From NCBI GenBank assembly GCA_020845705.1, contig JADLFH010000067.1, positions 1 through 64,000 on the forward strand: 64,000 nt of DNA. The letters run 5' to 3'. The notes under the pieces were generated by a model. The model was not told where the DNA came from, did no database searches, and saw only the letters and a list, made by a program, of their open reading frames with translations. The position numbers were made by a program, and so were the translations under genes. The DNA is from Microthrixaceae bacterium. GTDB lineage: Bacteria > Actinomycetota > Acidimicrobiia > Acidimicrobiales > Microtrichaceae. Of the stretch, positions 7,475-15,843 are shown one piece after another (positions within the stretch are counted from its first letter, which is position 1; each line of letters starts with the position of its first letter).

Positions 7475-8457
7475 GTGGACCAGTCGTCGTCTGCACGATC
7501 AGCGGACAGCATGCCGAAGCCTCCGAAGAGGTCGGCGGAGCGCTGACCCTCGGTCGGAGGATCGCGGCCCAACGCGGTGTCGAGTTGCAGTGGTTGGTGC
7601 TCGGAGGCGGCTCCGACGCAGCCGTGGACACGGCTCGTGCCCAAGGGGTGGCCTCGATCCACCGGGTGTCGGACGCCAAGGTTGGTAGGGGGAAGTCCGA
7701 CGCGATCGTCGAAGCGGTCGCGCAGTTCTGCGTGGCCACCGCGCCCGGCGTGGTGGTCTTGCCCCTGGACTTCGACACACGTCCGTTGGGTGCACGTGTG
7801 GCGGGAAGGATCGGCGCCGCGGTCGTCATGAACGCCGCCGCCGTCAGCGACAGCGGCGGGCGACTCGAGGTGACCGCCGGCGGCTACGGCGGCGACACCC
7901 GCGGTGTGTACGTGGTGGCCGAAGACACCCCGTGTGTAGTCGGGCTGATCGCAGGGGTGGTCCAGCCCGAGACCGTCGACGGCGGGGGTGAACCGGCGGT
8001 CCACGACGTGGCTGTCGACCTGTCCGCCGTCGACGAGCGGATTCGGGTCGTGCAGGCGGCCAGCTTCGAGGGCCCACGCCTCGAGGATGCCGACATCGTC
8101 GTCGCGGGTGGACGTGGCCTGGGTGCCCAGGAGAACTTCAAGCTCGTCGAACAGCTCGCCGAGGTGCTCGGCGGCATCGCGGCCGCGTCGCGGCCCCTCG
8201 TCGACGAGGGTTGGATCGACTCGTCCCGCCAGGTCGGCCTCACCGGCAAGATCACCCGCCCCACGCTGTATCTCGCCGCCGGCATCAGTGGCGCCACCCA
8301 GCACATGGTGGGCTGCACGGGTGCCAAGACGATCGTGGCGATCAACACCGACCCGACCGCGGCGATCTTCCGCTACGCCCGCTACGGGATCGTCGGTGAC
8401 TGCGTCGAGATCCTGCCGGAGCTGATCCGGGCGTCGAAGGAGAAGTTGCAGCGATGA
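7471..8457 (+). CDS. etfA: Electron transfer flavoprotein alpha subunit
   Basis: A 328-residue EtfA, normal length. The C-terminal FAD domain carries VAGGRGLG, ASRPLVDEGWIDSSRQVGLTG, YLAAGISGATQHMVG and AINTDPTAAIF, all standard ETF-alpha FAD-binding segments. The N-terminal domain pairs with EtfB. It overlaps etfB upstream and the DUF35 gene downstream, each by four bases, so the three are translationally coupled. Confidence 0.94.
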   Translation: MSGPVVVCTISGQHAEASEEVGGALTLGRRIAAQRGVELQWLVLGGGSDAAVDTARAQGVASIHRVSDAKVGRGKSDAIVEAVAQFCVATAPGVVVLPLDFDTRPLGARVAGRIGAAVVMNAAAVSDSGGRLEVTAGGYGGDTRGVYVVAEDTPCVVGLIAGVVQPETVDGGGEPAVHDVAVDLSAVDERIRVVQAASFEGPRLEDADIVVAGGRGLGAQENFKLVEQLAEVLGGIAAASRPLVDEGWIDSSRQVGLTGKITRPTLYLAAGISGATQHMVGCTGAKTIVAINTDPTAAIFRYARYGIVGDCVEILPELIRASKEKLQR

Positions 8458-8870
8458 CAAGCACACCCGTGATCGAAGGCCTCTTCAGCGAAGAGGGTGG
8501 CGTTGCCAAGCTGTTGGGATCGCGTTGTGCAACCTGCGCCACGCCGTACTTCCCCAGCTCCGGGCGCTGCCACAACCCCGACTGCGACAACTCCGACATG
8601 GGGGAGGCCGGCTTCGGGCCCGCGGGCACGCTGTGGAGCTACTCCGTGCAGAACTACCCGCCGCCACCCCCGGCACGCTACGACGAGCCGTATGTCCCCT
8701 ATGCGTTGGGAGTGGTGGATCTCGACGACGGGCTGCGGGTGGTGGGGCGGATGCTGGTTGACGACGTGGCGAACCTGCGGGCGGGCCAGCGTGTCGAGCT
8801 GGTCATCGCGCCGCTGTACCACGAGGAAGACGGATCCGAAGCGCTGAGCTGGATGTTCCAGCCGACATGA
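8454..8870 (+). CDS. DUF35 OB-fold/zinc-ribbon acyl-CoA-associated protein
   Basis: A 138-residue protein with an N-terminal rubredoxin-like zinc ribbon (CATCATPYFPSSGRCHNPDC, four Cys at typical positions) followed by an OB-fold domain (TLWSYSVQNYPPPPPARYDE, YVPYALGVVDLDDGLRVVG). DUF35 proteins partner thiolase-fold enzymes, as ChsH2 does with Ltp2 in cholesterol side-chain degradation, where the OB domain helps bind the CoA substrate. The next gene is exactly such an SCP-x-like thiolase, 13 bases downstream. Confidence 0.88.
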   Translation: MTSTPVIEGLFSEEGGVAKLLGSRCATCATPYFPSSGRCHNPDCDNSDMGEAGFGPAGTLWSYSVQNYPPPPPARYDEPYVPYALGVVDLDDGLRVVGRMLVDDVANLRAGQRVELVIAPLYHEEDGSEALSWMFQPT

Positions 8871-8883
8871 GGAGTGAACCACG

Positions 8884-10062
8884 ATGAGAGATGTCGCCGT
8901 CCTCGGCGTCGGTATGCACCCCTGGGGCAAGTTCACCGACATCTCGGTCACCGAACTGTGCCGCCACGCGGTGGTGGAGGCCCTGCGTGACGCCGGCATC
9001 ACCTGGCGTGACGTCGACGCCGTCGCCGCCGCGAGCTCCCGGTTCTCCGGCGGAAAGGGGTGGGGCCTCAACGGCAACGACGTGGTCGAGGACCTTGGGT
9101 CAACCGGTATCCCCGTCTACAACATGTCGGCCGGCTGCGCGGCCGGCGGCAACGCGTTCAACATCGGCTACAACCTCGTCGCCGGTGGCCAGCACGACGT
9201 GGTGTTGGTGGTCGGCGGCGAGAAGATGCCGAAGGGGTTCATCCAGACCTCCGGCGTGGAGGAGACCACCGACCCCGAGTTCCTGCGTCAGCGTTGCGTC
9301 GGCATGCCCGGCCCCGCCTTCTGGGCGCTGTTGTGCCGTCACCGCATGGACACCTTCGGCACCACCGAGGAGCAGCTCGCCAAGATCGCGGTGAAGGCTC
9401 ACGAGGTGGGCAAGCACAACGAGTACGCCCGGTTCCGTCAGGAGTTCACCCTCGAACAGGTCCTCGGCTCCGCGATGGTCAGCGACCCGCTGCGGCTCTA
9501 TGAGATCTGTCCCGTCAGCGACGGCGCGGCAGCCGCGATCATCTGCTCCGCTGAAAAGGCGCGTCAGCTCACCACCGACCCGGTGTGGGTGGCGGGCAGT
9601 GCAGTTGCCACCGCACGCTTCGACGACGGCCTGCCACGGGGTCTCGCAGGGATCATCCCCGACGGTCCCGCGCATCACAGCGAGGCGGCCAAGGCGGTCA
9701 GCCAGGCGCTTTCCCGCGCGGGGGTCGCACCGACCGAGCTCGACCTCGTCGAGTTGCAGGACAACACCGTCTACTACGAGCTCGCCTTCCCCGAGGACTG
9801 GGGCCTGTGTCAGCCGGGCGAGGCGGAACACCTCCTCGAGGCCGGCGAGACGCTGCCCACCGGGCGGCTGCCGATCAACCCGAGCGGTGGGTTCCTCTGC
9901 TTCGGTGAGGCCACAACCGCGATGGGCGTGTTCCAGGTGTGCGAGCTGACCTGGCAGCTGCGTGGTCAGGCGGGAGCCCGCCAGGTTCCGGGGGCGAAGG
10001 TCGGCCTCGCGCAGACCCTCGGCCTGGGCGGCAACGGCACCGCGGTGGTCCTGAAACGCTGA
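8884..10062 (+). CDS. SCP-x/lipid-transfer-type thiolase family protein
   Basis: A 392-residue thiolase-fold protein. MSAGCAAGGNAF in the N-terminal half keeps a Cys at the thiolase nucleophile position, unlike the two paralogs at 17509 and 19194. The C-terminal half has DLVELQDNTVYYEL and INPSGGFLCFGEATTAMG; the His of the usual 'GHPxGATG' loop is replaced by Glu, so chemistry is uncertain. RBS GAGGAG precedes ATG 8884. It pairs with the DUF35 protein upstream and shares the transcript with etfBA. Thiolytic or retro-aldol cleavage of a branched or polycyclic acyl-CoA is the likely role. Confidence 0.85.
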   Translation: MRDVAVLGVGMHPWGKFTDISVTELCRHAVVEALRDAGITWRDVDAVAAASSRFSGGKGWGLNGNDVVEDLGSTGIPVYNMSAGCAAGGNAFNIGYNLVAGGQHDVVLVVGGEKMPKGFIQTSGVEETTDPEFLRQRCVGMPGPAFWALLCRHRMDTFGTTEEQLAKIAVKAHEVGKHNEYARFRQEFTLEQVLGSAMVSDPLRLYEICPVSDGAAAAIICSAEKARQLTTDPVWVAGSAVATARFDDGLPRGLAGIIPDGPAHHSEAAKAVSQALSRAGVAPTELDLVELQDNTVYYELAFPEDWGLCQPGEAEHLLEAGETLPTGRLPINPSGGFLCFGEATTAMGVFQVCELTWQLRGQAGARQVPGAKVGLAQTLGLGGNGTAVVLKR

Positions 10063-10113
10063 GTTCGCCGAAACGTGCGAGACTCCGTCTAGCAAATCCA
10101 GGGGGTAAGGAAG

Positions 10114-11595
10114 ATGACCGAGACCGAATACGACGTGATCGTCATCGGGAGCGGGCCGGGCGGCCTCGTGTGCGCCACGCTGCTTCAGAAGCGTGGCACC
10201 CGGGTCCTTCTCGTGGAGAAGAACCCGATGCTCGGCGGCAAGATGATCTCGATCGAGAAGGACGGGTGGGCCTATGACCTGTTCCCTCACGGCCAGGTCC
10301 CGATGCGTGGCTCGGCCTTCGAGGACGTATTCGCCGAACTCGGGGTCTCTGACGAGTTCCTGCCGTCGCTCGAGCCCGATGACCCACGCGACATCATCAC
10401 CCTGGCATACCGGCGTCACGAGTGGGACGAGTACCGCACCGTCACCCAGAAGCAGGCGATGGCCGACCCTGAACCCTTCTTCCGTCTGTGGCAGGCGACC
10501 GACGAGGAGAAGGAGAAGACGATCGCCATCATGGCCGAGATGGCCACGATGCCCGACGAGGAGATCGCCAAGCTCGACGACATCACCATGAAGGAGTGGC
10601 TCGACGCGCGCGACACGCCGGTGCCGCTGTACAACTACATGGGGTTCCACGCGAACGCGTCGCTCGCCGAACCGCTCGATCTGGTCGCGGCATCCGAGCA
10701 GATGACCATCATGAAGCAGATCATGCTCCAGGGCGGCGGCGGCCAGTACAAGGGTGGGTTCGCGATGCTCACCAAGGTGATGGCCCGCGAGTTCGAGGCC
10801 AACGGCGGCACCATCATCACCGGTGCCCGGGTGGAGCGGATCCTGGTCGAGAACAGCCGGGTCACCGGGGTGGAGACGAAGAAGGGCACCTTCCACGCCC
10901 CGGTTGTGGTCAGCTCCGCGGGCATCCACCCCACAGTGTTGAAGCTCGTGGGCGAGGAGCACTTCGACAAGGGCTATGTCGACTACGTGAAGGGCCTGGT
11001 GCCGGGTTGGGCCTTCACCAGCGTGCGCTACTTCCTGTCCAAGCCGGTGATGGACACCGCCATGTACGTGGTGTGGTCCGACGACAGCTGGCTCGACACC
11101 GAGCGCTTCGCCCGCATCAAGGAGGGCGGCGAGCCCGACGAGGTGATCCTGTTCATGGTGAACCACTCGTTCTACGACGAGCATGCCGCGCCCCCCGGCA
11201 AGCAGGTTCTGGTGTCGGGCACGGTGTGTTCGTCCAACCCCGAGGCGGGCGAGATCGAGGCGCTGTGGAAGTGCATGGACCGTCAGATGCAGGAGCTGTT
11301 CCCCGACATCTGGGATGCCACCGAGCGCAAGGAGTACAACGGCCCGAGGGAGATCTCGAACCTGACGCGTGACTCGGTGATGCCCGGCCAGGGCGGCGAG
11401 TGCGTGGGGCTGGCCCAGATCGTCGGCCAGTGCGGGTCGATGAAGCCCAAGCAGGAGCTGTCGATCGGCGGTCTGTTCCTCTCCGGTGCAGATGCGGGCG
11501 CTGCGGGCATGGGCACCCACCAGGCCGCCCTGTCGGGCATCGAGGCAGCACGTCTGGTGCGACTGCACCTCGCCAAGCTGATCAAAGCCACCTGA
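10114..11595 (+). CDS. Phytoene-desaturase-like NAD(P)/FAD-dependent oxidoreductase
   Basis: A 493-residue flavoprotein. VIVIGSGPGGLVCATLLQKRG at residues 9-29 is the FAD Rossmann motif, followed by LVEKNPMLGGKM. The C-terminus has LSIGGLFLSGADAGAAGMGTHQAALSGIEAA, the second FAD-contact region of the CrtI/amine-oxidase superfamily. Start ATG 10114 follows a purine-rich GGGGGTAAGGAAG. It is the last gene of the etfBA operon. It is more distantly related to the three tandem oxidoreductases at 24644-29785. Family members desaturate, saturate or isomerise isoprenoid and lipid substrates; the substrate is unknown here. Confidence 0.85.
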   Translation: MTETEYDVIVIGSGPGGLVCATLLQKRGTRVLLVEKNPMLGGKMISIEKDGWAYDLFPHGQVPMRGSAFEDVFAELGVSDEFLPSLEPDDPRDIITLAYRRHEWDEYRTVTQKQAMADPEPFFRLWQATDEEKEKTIAIMAEMATMPDEEIAKLDDITMKEWLDARDTPVPLYNYMGFHANASLAEPLDLVAASEQMTIMKQIMLQGGGGQYKGGFAMLTKVMAREFEANGGTIITGARVERILVENSRVTGVETKKGTFHAPVVVSSAGIHPTVLKLVGEEHFDKGYVDYVKGLVPGWAFTSVRYFLSKPVMDTAMYVVWSDDSWLDTERFARIKEGGEPDEVILFMVNHSFYDEHAAPPGKQVLVSGTVCSSNPEAGEIEALWKCMDRQMQELFPDIWDATERKEYNGPREISNLTRDSVMPGQGGECVGLAQIVGQCGSMKPKQELSIGGLFLSGADAGAAGMGTHQAALSGIEAARLVRLHLAKLIKAT

Positions 11596-11649
11596 GGTTC
11601 GCGCTCGGGCGGATCCGACGCTCCGGCGCAGGTCGGCGACCGCGGCTCG

Positions 11650-12168
11650 TCAGCCGACGACCAGGACGTTGAGTCCGTCGAGTTGGGCGATGCGTTCGGC
11701 GACGGATCCCCCGAGATGAACCCGGAGTCGTTCCACCGCACCCGAAAGGCCCGACAACTCCGAAGCGAGGCCGCGGCGGCCCAATACGACGAGGTCCGCC
11801 TCCTCGTCCTCGACCACATCGATGATCGCCGCCGCCGGTTCGCCCTGGATGACCACCGCGCGGGCGTCGCGGCCGCGGCCCAGCAGGAGGGTTGTGGCCT
11901 CCTCGGCCAGCTCGGTCGCTTCCGCCCGCAGCTCACGCCGCAGCGTCTCGACGTAGGTGGCCCCCCGGCCGCGCTTGGTCAGGGGCGCCTCGAATGCCAC
12001 GACGACGATGATCTCGGCACCGGAGACGCTCGCAAGGACTTCGGCCCAGCTCAGTGCGGTCTCGGCCGCGTGGCTACCGTCGAAGCCGACCACGATGCGG
12101 GCCGGCGGCTGGAGCTGGGGTAGGGCGACGGGGAGCTCCCAGTCGTCGGGGCGTTGCAGGTCGCTCAC
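11650..12168 (-). CDS. Universal stress protein (UspA family)
   Basis: A 172-residue single-domain UspA protein. RIVVGFDGSHAAETALSWA is the N-terminal beta1/P-loop region with the conserved Asp. The C-terminal part has LVVLGRRGLASELSGLSGAV and LGGSVAERI, close to the ATP-binding 'G-2x-G-9x-G(S/T)' pattern but with a longer spacing because of an insertion. It starts at GTG 12168 with GGAGGAG upstream. Likely a nucleotide-binding stress modulator. It stands between the convergent etf operon and the amino-acid permease gene on its own strand, 42 bases downstream of the latter. Confidence 0.88.
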   Translation of the reverse strand: MSDLQRPDDWELPVALPQLQPPARIVVGFDGSHAAETALSWAEVLASVSGAEIIVVVAFEAPLTKRGRGATYVETLRRELRAEATELAEEATTLLLGRGRDARAVVIQGEPAAAIIDVVEDEEADLVVLGRRGLASELSGLSGAVERLRVHLGGSVAERIAQLDGLNVLVVG

Positions 12169-12210
12169 GTCGGTCGCTCCTCCGATTCGGGATTGATGGG
12201 ACCGTTCATC

Positions 12211-13755
12211 TCAGAAGTCCTCGGCCAGGCGTCCGCTCACCCCGTCGGGCCCGACATGTCTGCCGTCGCTGCAGACCATCACGTCGTCGGTGACCGACCA
12301 GGTTCGGTCGCGCCCGTTGCGTGCCTTGGCCCGCTTGGCGATCGGGTATGCGACCACACCGGTGAGCATCGCGATGGCAGACCAGCCGATGCCGTGGACC
12401 CAGCCCTCTTCCACGACCAGGTAGTAGAGACCGACGGCGAACACAAGGTTCGGCACGACGACGACGGTGACCAGGACCGGCCAACCGCCGGGGATCCGGT
12501 AGGGGCGGTTCACGCCGGGGTGGCGGCGGCGCAACGCGACGAGCGCCAGGAACTCCAACAGCAGCGCGGCGTCGGTCAAGACCACGTCCACGACGATCAG
12601 GCTCTCGAAACCGCTCCACGCGAAGACGCTGCAGATCGCGCACGACAGCACGATCGACGCCCATGGGGTGTGCCAGGTCGGATGGATGCGGGTCAGCGAC
12701 CTGGGCAGGTACCCGTCATCCGCGAGAGCGAAGGGCAGCCGGCTGTAGGAGAGCAGCCACGACGAGAACAGTGCCACGGCGGAGATGAGGGCGACGGCGG
12801 CCACTATCCAGCCGAGCCACGCTCCGCCGATGGCGTCGGCCATGTCGGTGAAGGCCCCCTCCTCCCACGTGATGTCCGACGTGCCCAACAGGGCCAGGAC
12901 CACCAACACCGGGATCAGGTACACCACCGTCATCAGGGGTATCGAGATGGCGAGTGAGCGTGGGATGTTTCGCTGGGGGTTGTCGATCTCCTCGGCGACG
13001 GTCGAGATCCCGTCGAATCCGCTGTAGTTCCACATCACGATCCAGAGCCCGGCGCCGAAAGCGGGACCGACGCCCTGGCCGGAGTTCGTGAAGGGTTCGA
13101 GGGGATTGCTCCCACCCTCGGCGAACAGCTTGACGATGCCGACGGCCGTCAGCAGCAGGAACGGGGCGATGAGGATGTAGGTGAAGGCCTTGGAGGAGTC
13201 GCCGACCAACTTCGTGCCTCGCAGGTTCACCAACCCGAAGACCCAGATGATCACCAGCGCAAGGATCCAGCGTGTGAAGGGCGAGGCACCGTCGCCGAGT
13301 TGGTCGGGGAAGAAGTAGGCGGCGTACGCGACGAACAGCACCGGGTAGACCGCGAGGTCCACCCAGGCGACCACCCAACTCCACCAGCCTTCGAGGAACC
13401 CGGCGAAGGGGCCCAGGCCGGTCTTGACCCAGTGGTAGTAGCCGCCTTCGACCGGCATCGCGGTGCCCAGCTCGGCCACGACGAGCGCGGTGGGGAGCCC
13501 GACGATGAAGGGAGTGAGGACGATGAGCAGGACGCCCATGCCGGCTCCGCTCTCGCCGATGACGCCCTCCAGTCCGTAGGGGCCACCGGAGACCGAGCAG
13601 TAGATCAGCCCGACGATGGCGCCGAGGCCGAGGGCTCTGGTGAGGCTGCGCTGGTCGATCCGTGGCCGCGGTGGGCAAGCCTGGTCACCCGCCGGCTTCG
13701 GGGCGCCATCCGACTCGGAGGCCGGCTGGTCGACCTGGGACCGTTCTTCGGCCAT
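12211..13755 (-). CDS. APC-superfamily amino acid/polyamine permease
   Basis: A 514-residue inner-membrane permease with about 12 hydrophobic helices and a roughly 35-residue hydrophilic N-terminus. SLTRALGLGAIVGLIYCSVSGGPYGLE carries the unwound TM1 'GxG' substrate-binding region of the superfamily, and VEGGYYHWVKTGLGPFAGFLEGWWSW is the conserved TM3 region. VAEEIDNPQRNIPRSLAISI is the standard intracellular loop. Resembles plant PUT and bacterial amino-acid/polyamine transporters. ATG 13755 is chosen for the GAGGGAGGG ribosome-binding site; a start at 13803 is also in frame. Substrate is not determinable. The stress-protein gene lies just downstream. Confidence 0.9.
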   Translation of the reverse strand: MAEERSQVDQPASESDGAPKPAGDQACPPRPRIDQRSLTRALGLGAIVGLIYCSVSGGPYGLEGVIGESGAGMGVLLIVLTPFIVGLPTALVVAELGTAMPVEGGYYHWVKTGLGPFAGFLEGWWSWVVAWVDLAVYPVLFVAYAAYFFPDQLGDGASPFTRWILALVIIWVFGLVNLRGTKLVGDSSKAFTYILIAPFLLLTAVGIVKLFAEGGSNPLEPFTNSGQGVGPAFGAGLWIVMWNYSGFDGISTVAEEIDNPQRNIPRSLAISIPLMTVVYLIPVLVVLALLGTSDITWEEGAFTDMADAIGGAWLGWIVAAVALISAVALFSSWLLSYSRLPFALADDGYLPRSLTRIHPTWHTPWASIVLSCAICSVFAWSGFESLIVVDVVLTDAALLLEFLALVALRRRHPGVNRPYRIPGGWPVLVTVVVVPNLVFAVGLYYLVVEEGWVHGIGWSAIAMLTGVVAYPIAKRAKARNGRDRTWSVTDDVMVCSDGRHVGPDGVSGRLAEDF

Positions 13756-13892
13756 TGCGCCCTCCCTCGCTGGGCCGAAGCCCCGTGCCGGTTCGGGCCG
13801 CACTGTAGACCTCGGAGGACTCGAGAGTCGTGGAGTCGCTGACGGGAGATCTGCCTATCGCCGGTTCGGGGGCCGGTGGTTACGGTCTCGGA

Positions 13893-14729
13893 ATGTTCCC
13901 CGCGAAGCCTCGTCGCCGAGTCGCGTCCCTGTTCCTCCTCCTCACAGTGGTGCTGATCGGCACTGGCTGCCAGACGGTGAAGGCGGGTTCGAGATGTCGG
14001 CCGGGAAAGGGTTTCGCAAAGGACGAGACCCACGTGCTCTCATGCAAGGGCGGTCGGTGGACACCTATGGTGACATTCGGTCAGGCAGCCCAGATCCTGT
14101 TGGGCCCGCCACCTGCCCACATAGAGAACTTCGTCGAGCGGGAACAAGCCCCGGTGGCCGCCGGCAGCGACTCGACGGTGACCAGTGTGGTCAGAGTGCT
14201 GCGTTCCAACCTTGCGCCTGCCAGGGGGACGACCGTTCGGTTCGAGTTCCCGACGACGCCCGGTGCACCCACCCCGACCACAGCGGTCGAGACGGTCACT
14301 GACGCGGACGGGCGAGCGAGGATCTCCTGGCGGCCCGGAACGGTTGCCGGCCAGTTTGTCGTCAGTGCCGAAGTCGATGGGTTGGCACCGTTGACCGTGC
14401 TCGCCAACGTCCTGGCGGCAGAACCTCACAGCCTCGAGATCGTCGGCGGCAACAACCAGATCGGGCAAGCGGGCTGGAAGTTCCGCTCACGGTTCGAGGC
14501 ACGCGTGCAGGATCGCTTCGGCAATCCGGTCGGTGGGGTGTGGCCGCTGCTCGCGTTCGACGAGTCGTTGTTGTGGATCGACGAGGAGTCGGTCCACGAG
14601 TCCGAGCACACGGGGGTCATGTTCTTCGAGGCGTCTGCCCGGGCGCCGGGCGCCGATGTCATCGCCATCGGCGTCGAGCTGGCTTCAGGGGAGTTCCTCG
14701 TGGACTACTTCGACTACTCGATCGTCTAG
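13893..14729 (+). CDS. Secreted lipoprotein with bacterial Ig-like domains
   Basis: A 278-residue protein with a lipoprotein signal MFPAKPRRRVASLFLLLTVV and an IGTGC lipobox. After the Cys a short stretch with two further Cys is followed by two beta-rich repeats. Phrases such as GTTVRFEFPTTPGAPTPTTAVETVTDADGRARISW and FEARVQDRFGNPVGGV, with 'D..GnPv.gv' and 'T.a.G.a.i.w', are typical of Big_1/invasin Ig-like domains. ATG 13893 is chosen because it starts the signal peptide; the frame extends 21 codons upstream. Likely a cell-surface protein of unknown role. A broken HNH gene follows. Confidence 0.7.
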   Translation: MFPAKPRRRVASLFLLLTVVLIGTGCQTVKAGSRCRPGKGFAKDETHVLSCKGGRWTPMVTFGQAAQILLGPPPAHIENFVEREQAPVAAGSDSTVTSVVRVLRSNLAPARGTTVRFEFPTTPGAPTPTTAVETVTDADGRARISWRPGTVAGQFVVSAEVDGLAPLTVLANVLAAEPHSLEIVGGNNQIGQAGWKFRSRFEARVQDRFGNPVGGVWPLLAFDESLLWIDEESVHESEHTGVMFFEASARAPGADVIAIGVELASGEFLVDYFDYSIV

Positions 14730-14801
14730 TTGGGGCGACCGACCACGGCCGATTCCGGCTCTCCGCGTCGATGGCTGTCACACCCCCTCTGTTGTCGATC
14801 C

Positions 14802-14966
14802 TTGTTGTCGATTGGGGCAGCGTTCCTTCGGCCAGGGGTCCTGTCTTCGGGCCGAGGTCGTTGCGGTCGGTCGGAGTTGGTCGAGCGCGCAGCACCGGCT
14901 CGTCGTCATGCTTGCGCGACTGGACCATGGTGGCGAGTGGGCGTTGGACAGGACGGCGACGTGTGC
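14802..14966 (+). pseudogene. 5' fragment of a DUF222/HNH endonuclease-like gene (13E12-type)
   Basis: These 165 bases match the start of the intact DUF222/HNH gene at 20553-20719. A two-base deletion near 14815 shifts the frame relative to that gene, and nothing downstream of the GTGTGC at 14961-14966 is retained. The similarity ends at the base before the stop codon of the convergent enoyl-CoA hydratase (14967). A 13-base block GTCACACCCCCTC is also shared upstream (14777-14789 and 20457-20469). It is a non-functional remnant. Confidence 0.75.
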
Positions 14967-15794
14967 TCAGAAGCCCTTGAAGGTCGGTTTGCGCTTCTCG
15001 ATGAACGAGCTGGTGCCCTCCCGCGCATCCGCGGTGTGCGATGAGAGGACCGCGGCGACCGCCTCGTAGTCCAACATCTCCTCCAGGGTGGAGGTGAGCG
15101 CCTTGTAGACGAAGCGCCGGGCCAGATCCACGGCCACGCTGGGGCCCTGGGCCAGCTTCTTCGCATACGCCATCGCAGCTTCGAGGTCGCCGCCCTCCTC
15201 CACCAACTCGTCGATCAGCCCCTCGCGCAGGCACTCGTCGGCCTCCAGGATCCGGCCGGTCTCCACCATCATCAGGGCGGTAGAGAGGCGGGTGATGCGC
15301 GGCAGCAGCCAGGTGATGCCGGTGTCGGGGGCGAAGCCGAGCCGCACCATCGCCGCGCACATGCGGGTTGTCGGATCCGCGAAGCGGCGGTCGCACGCCA
15401 GGGCGAAGGACAACCCGGCGCCCATGACCGGGCCGTGCAGCGCGGCGATGACCGGCTTGTCCACCTCGATGATCGTGCGGGTGAACTCCGCCACCGGCCC
15501 TGCCGGGGTCTTCCGCTGGTAGCGCTCCAGGGGCACGTCGGAGAGGCCGGGCAGGCCGCGCTCGTCCGAACCGCTGAGCCAGTCGGCGTCGCCGCCCGAG
15601 CAGAACCCGCGGCCCGCGCCGGTCAGCACGATCACCCGGACCTCGTCACGCTGGCGCAGCTCGCGGAACAGATCGACCAACGCCTGGGACAGATCCCAGG
15701 TGATCGAGTTGAGTCGTTCGGGGCGGTTGAGCGTGACGACGCCCACGCCCTCGTCCACCTCGAACAGGTACTCGCCTTCGGCGCTCATCGTCAT
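14967..15794 (-). CDS. Enoyl-CoA hydratase/isomerase family protein
   Basis: A 275-residue crotonase. Oxyanion-hole segments are AGRGFCSGGDADWL and LHGPVMGAGLSFALACDRRFA. LGFAPDTGITWLLPRI has Asp where classical hydratases carry the second catalytic Glu, a pattern of isomerases such as PaaG. The C-terminal FIEKRKPTFKGF is the usual family end. ATG 15794 is preferred (AGGAG four bases upstream), with ATG 15788 also possible. It is 49 bases downstream of the F420 oxidoreductase gene on the same strand, so the two probably form an operon. The 3' end abuts a broken HNH gene. Confidence 0.87.
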   Translation of the reverse strand: MTMSAEGEYLFEVDEGVGVVTLNRPERLNSITWDLSQALVDLFRELRQRDEVRVIVLTGAGRGFCSGGDADWLSGSDERGLPGLSDVPLERYQRKTPAGPVAEFTRTIIEVDKPVIAALHGPVMGAGLSFALACDRRFADPTTRMCAAMVRLGFAPDTGITWLLPRITRLSTALMMVETGRILEADECLREGLIDELVEEGGDLEAAMAYAKKLAQGPSVAVDLARRFVYKALTSTLEEMLDYEAVAAVLSSHTADAREGTSSFIEKRKPTFKGF

Positions 15795-15843
15795 CGCTCT
15801 CCTGTGATGGGCCACCTGGTGGTGGCGGGGTCGGTGGAATCGG

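Noticed and set aside
9100-11568. An 822-codon minus-strand open frame
   Set aside because: It lies antisense to the thiolase and FAD oxidoreductase genes, which have clear family motifs; it has none.
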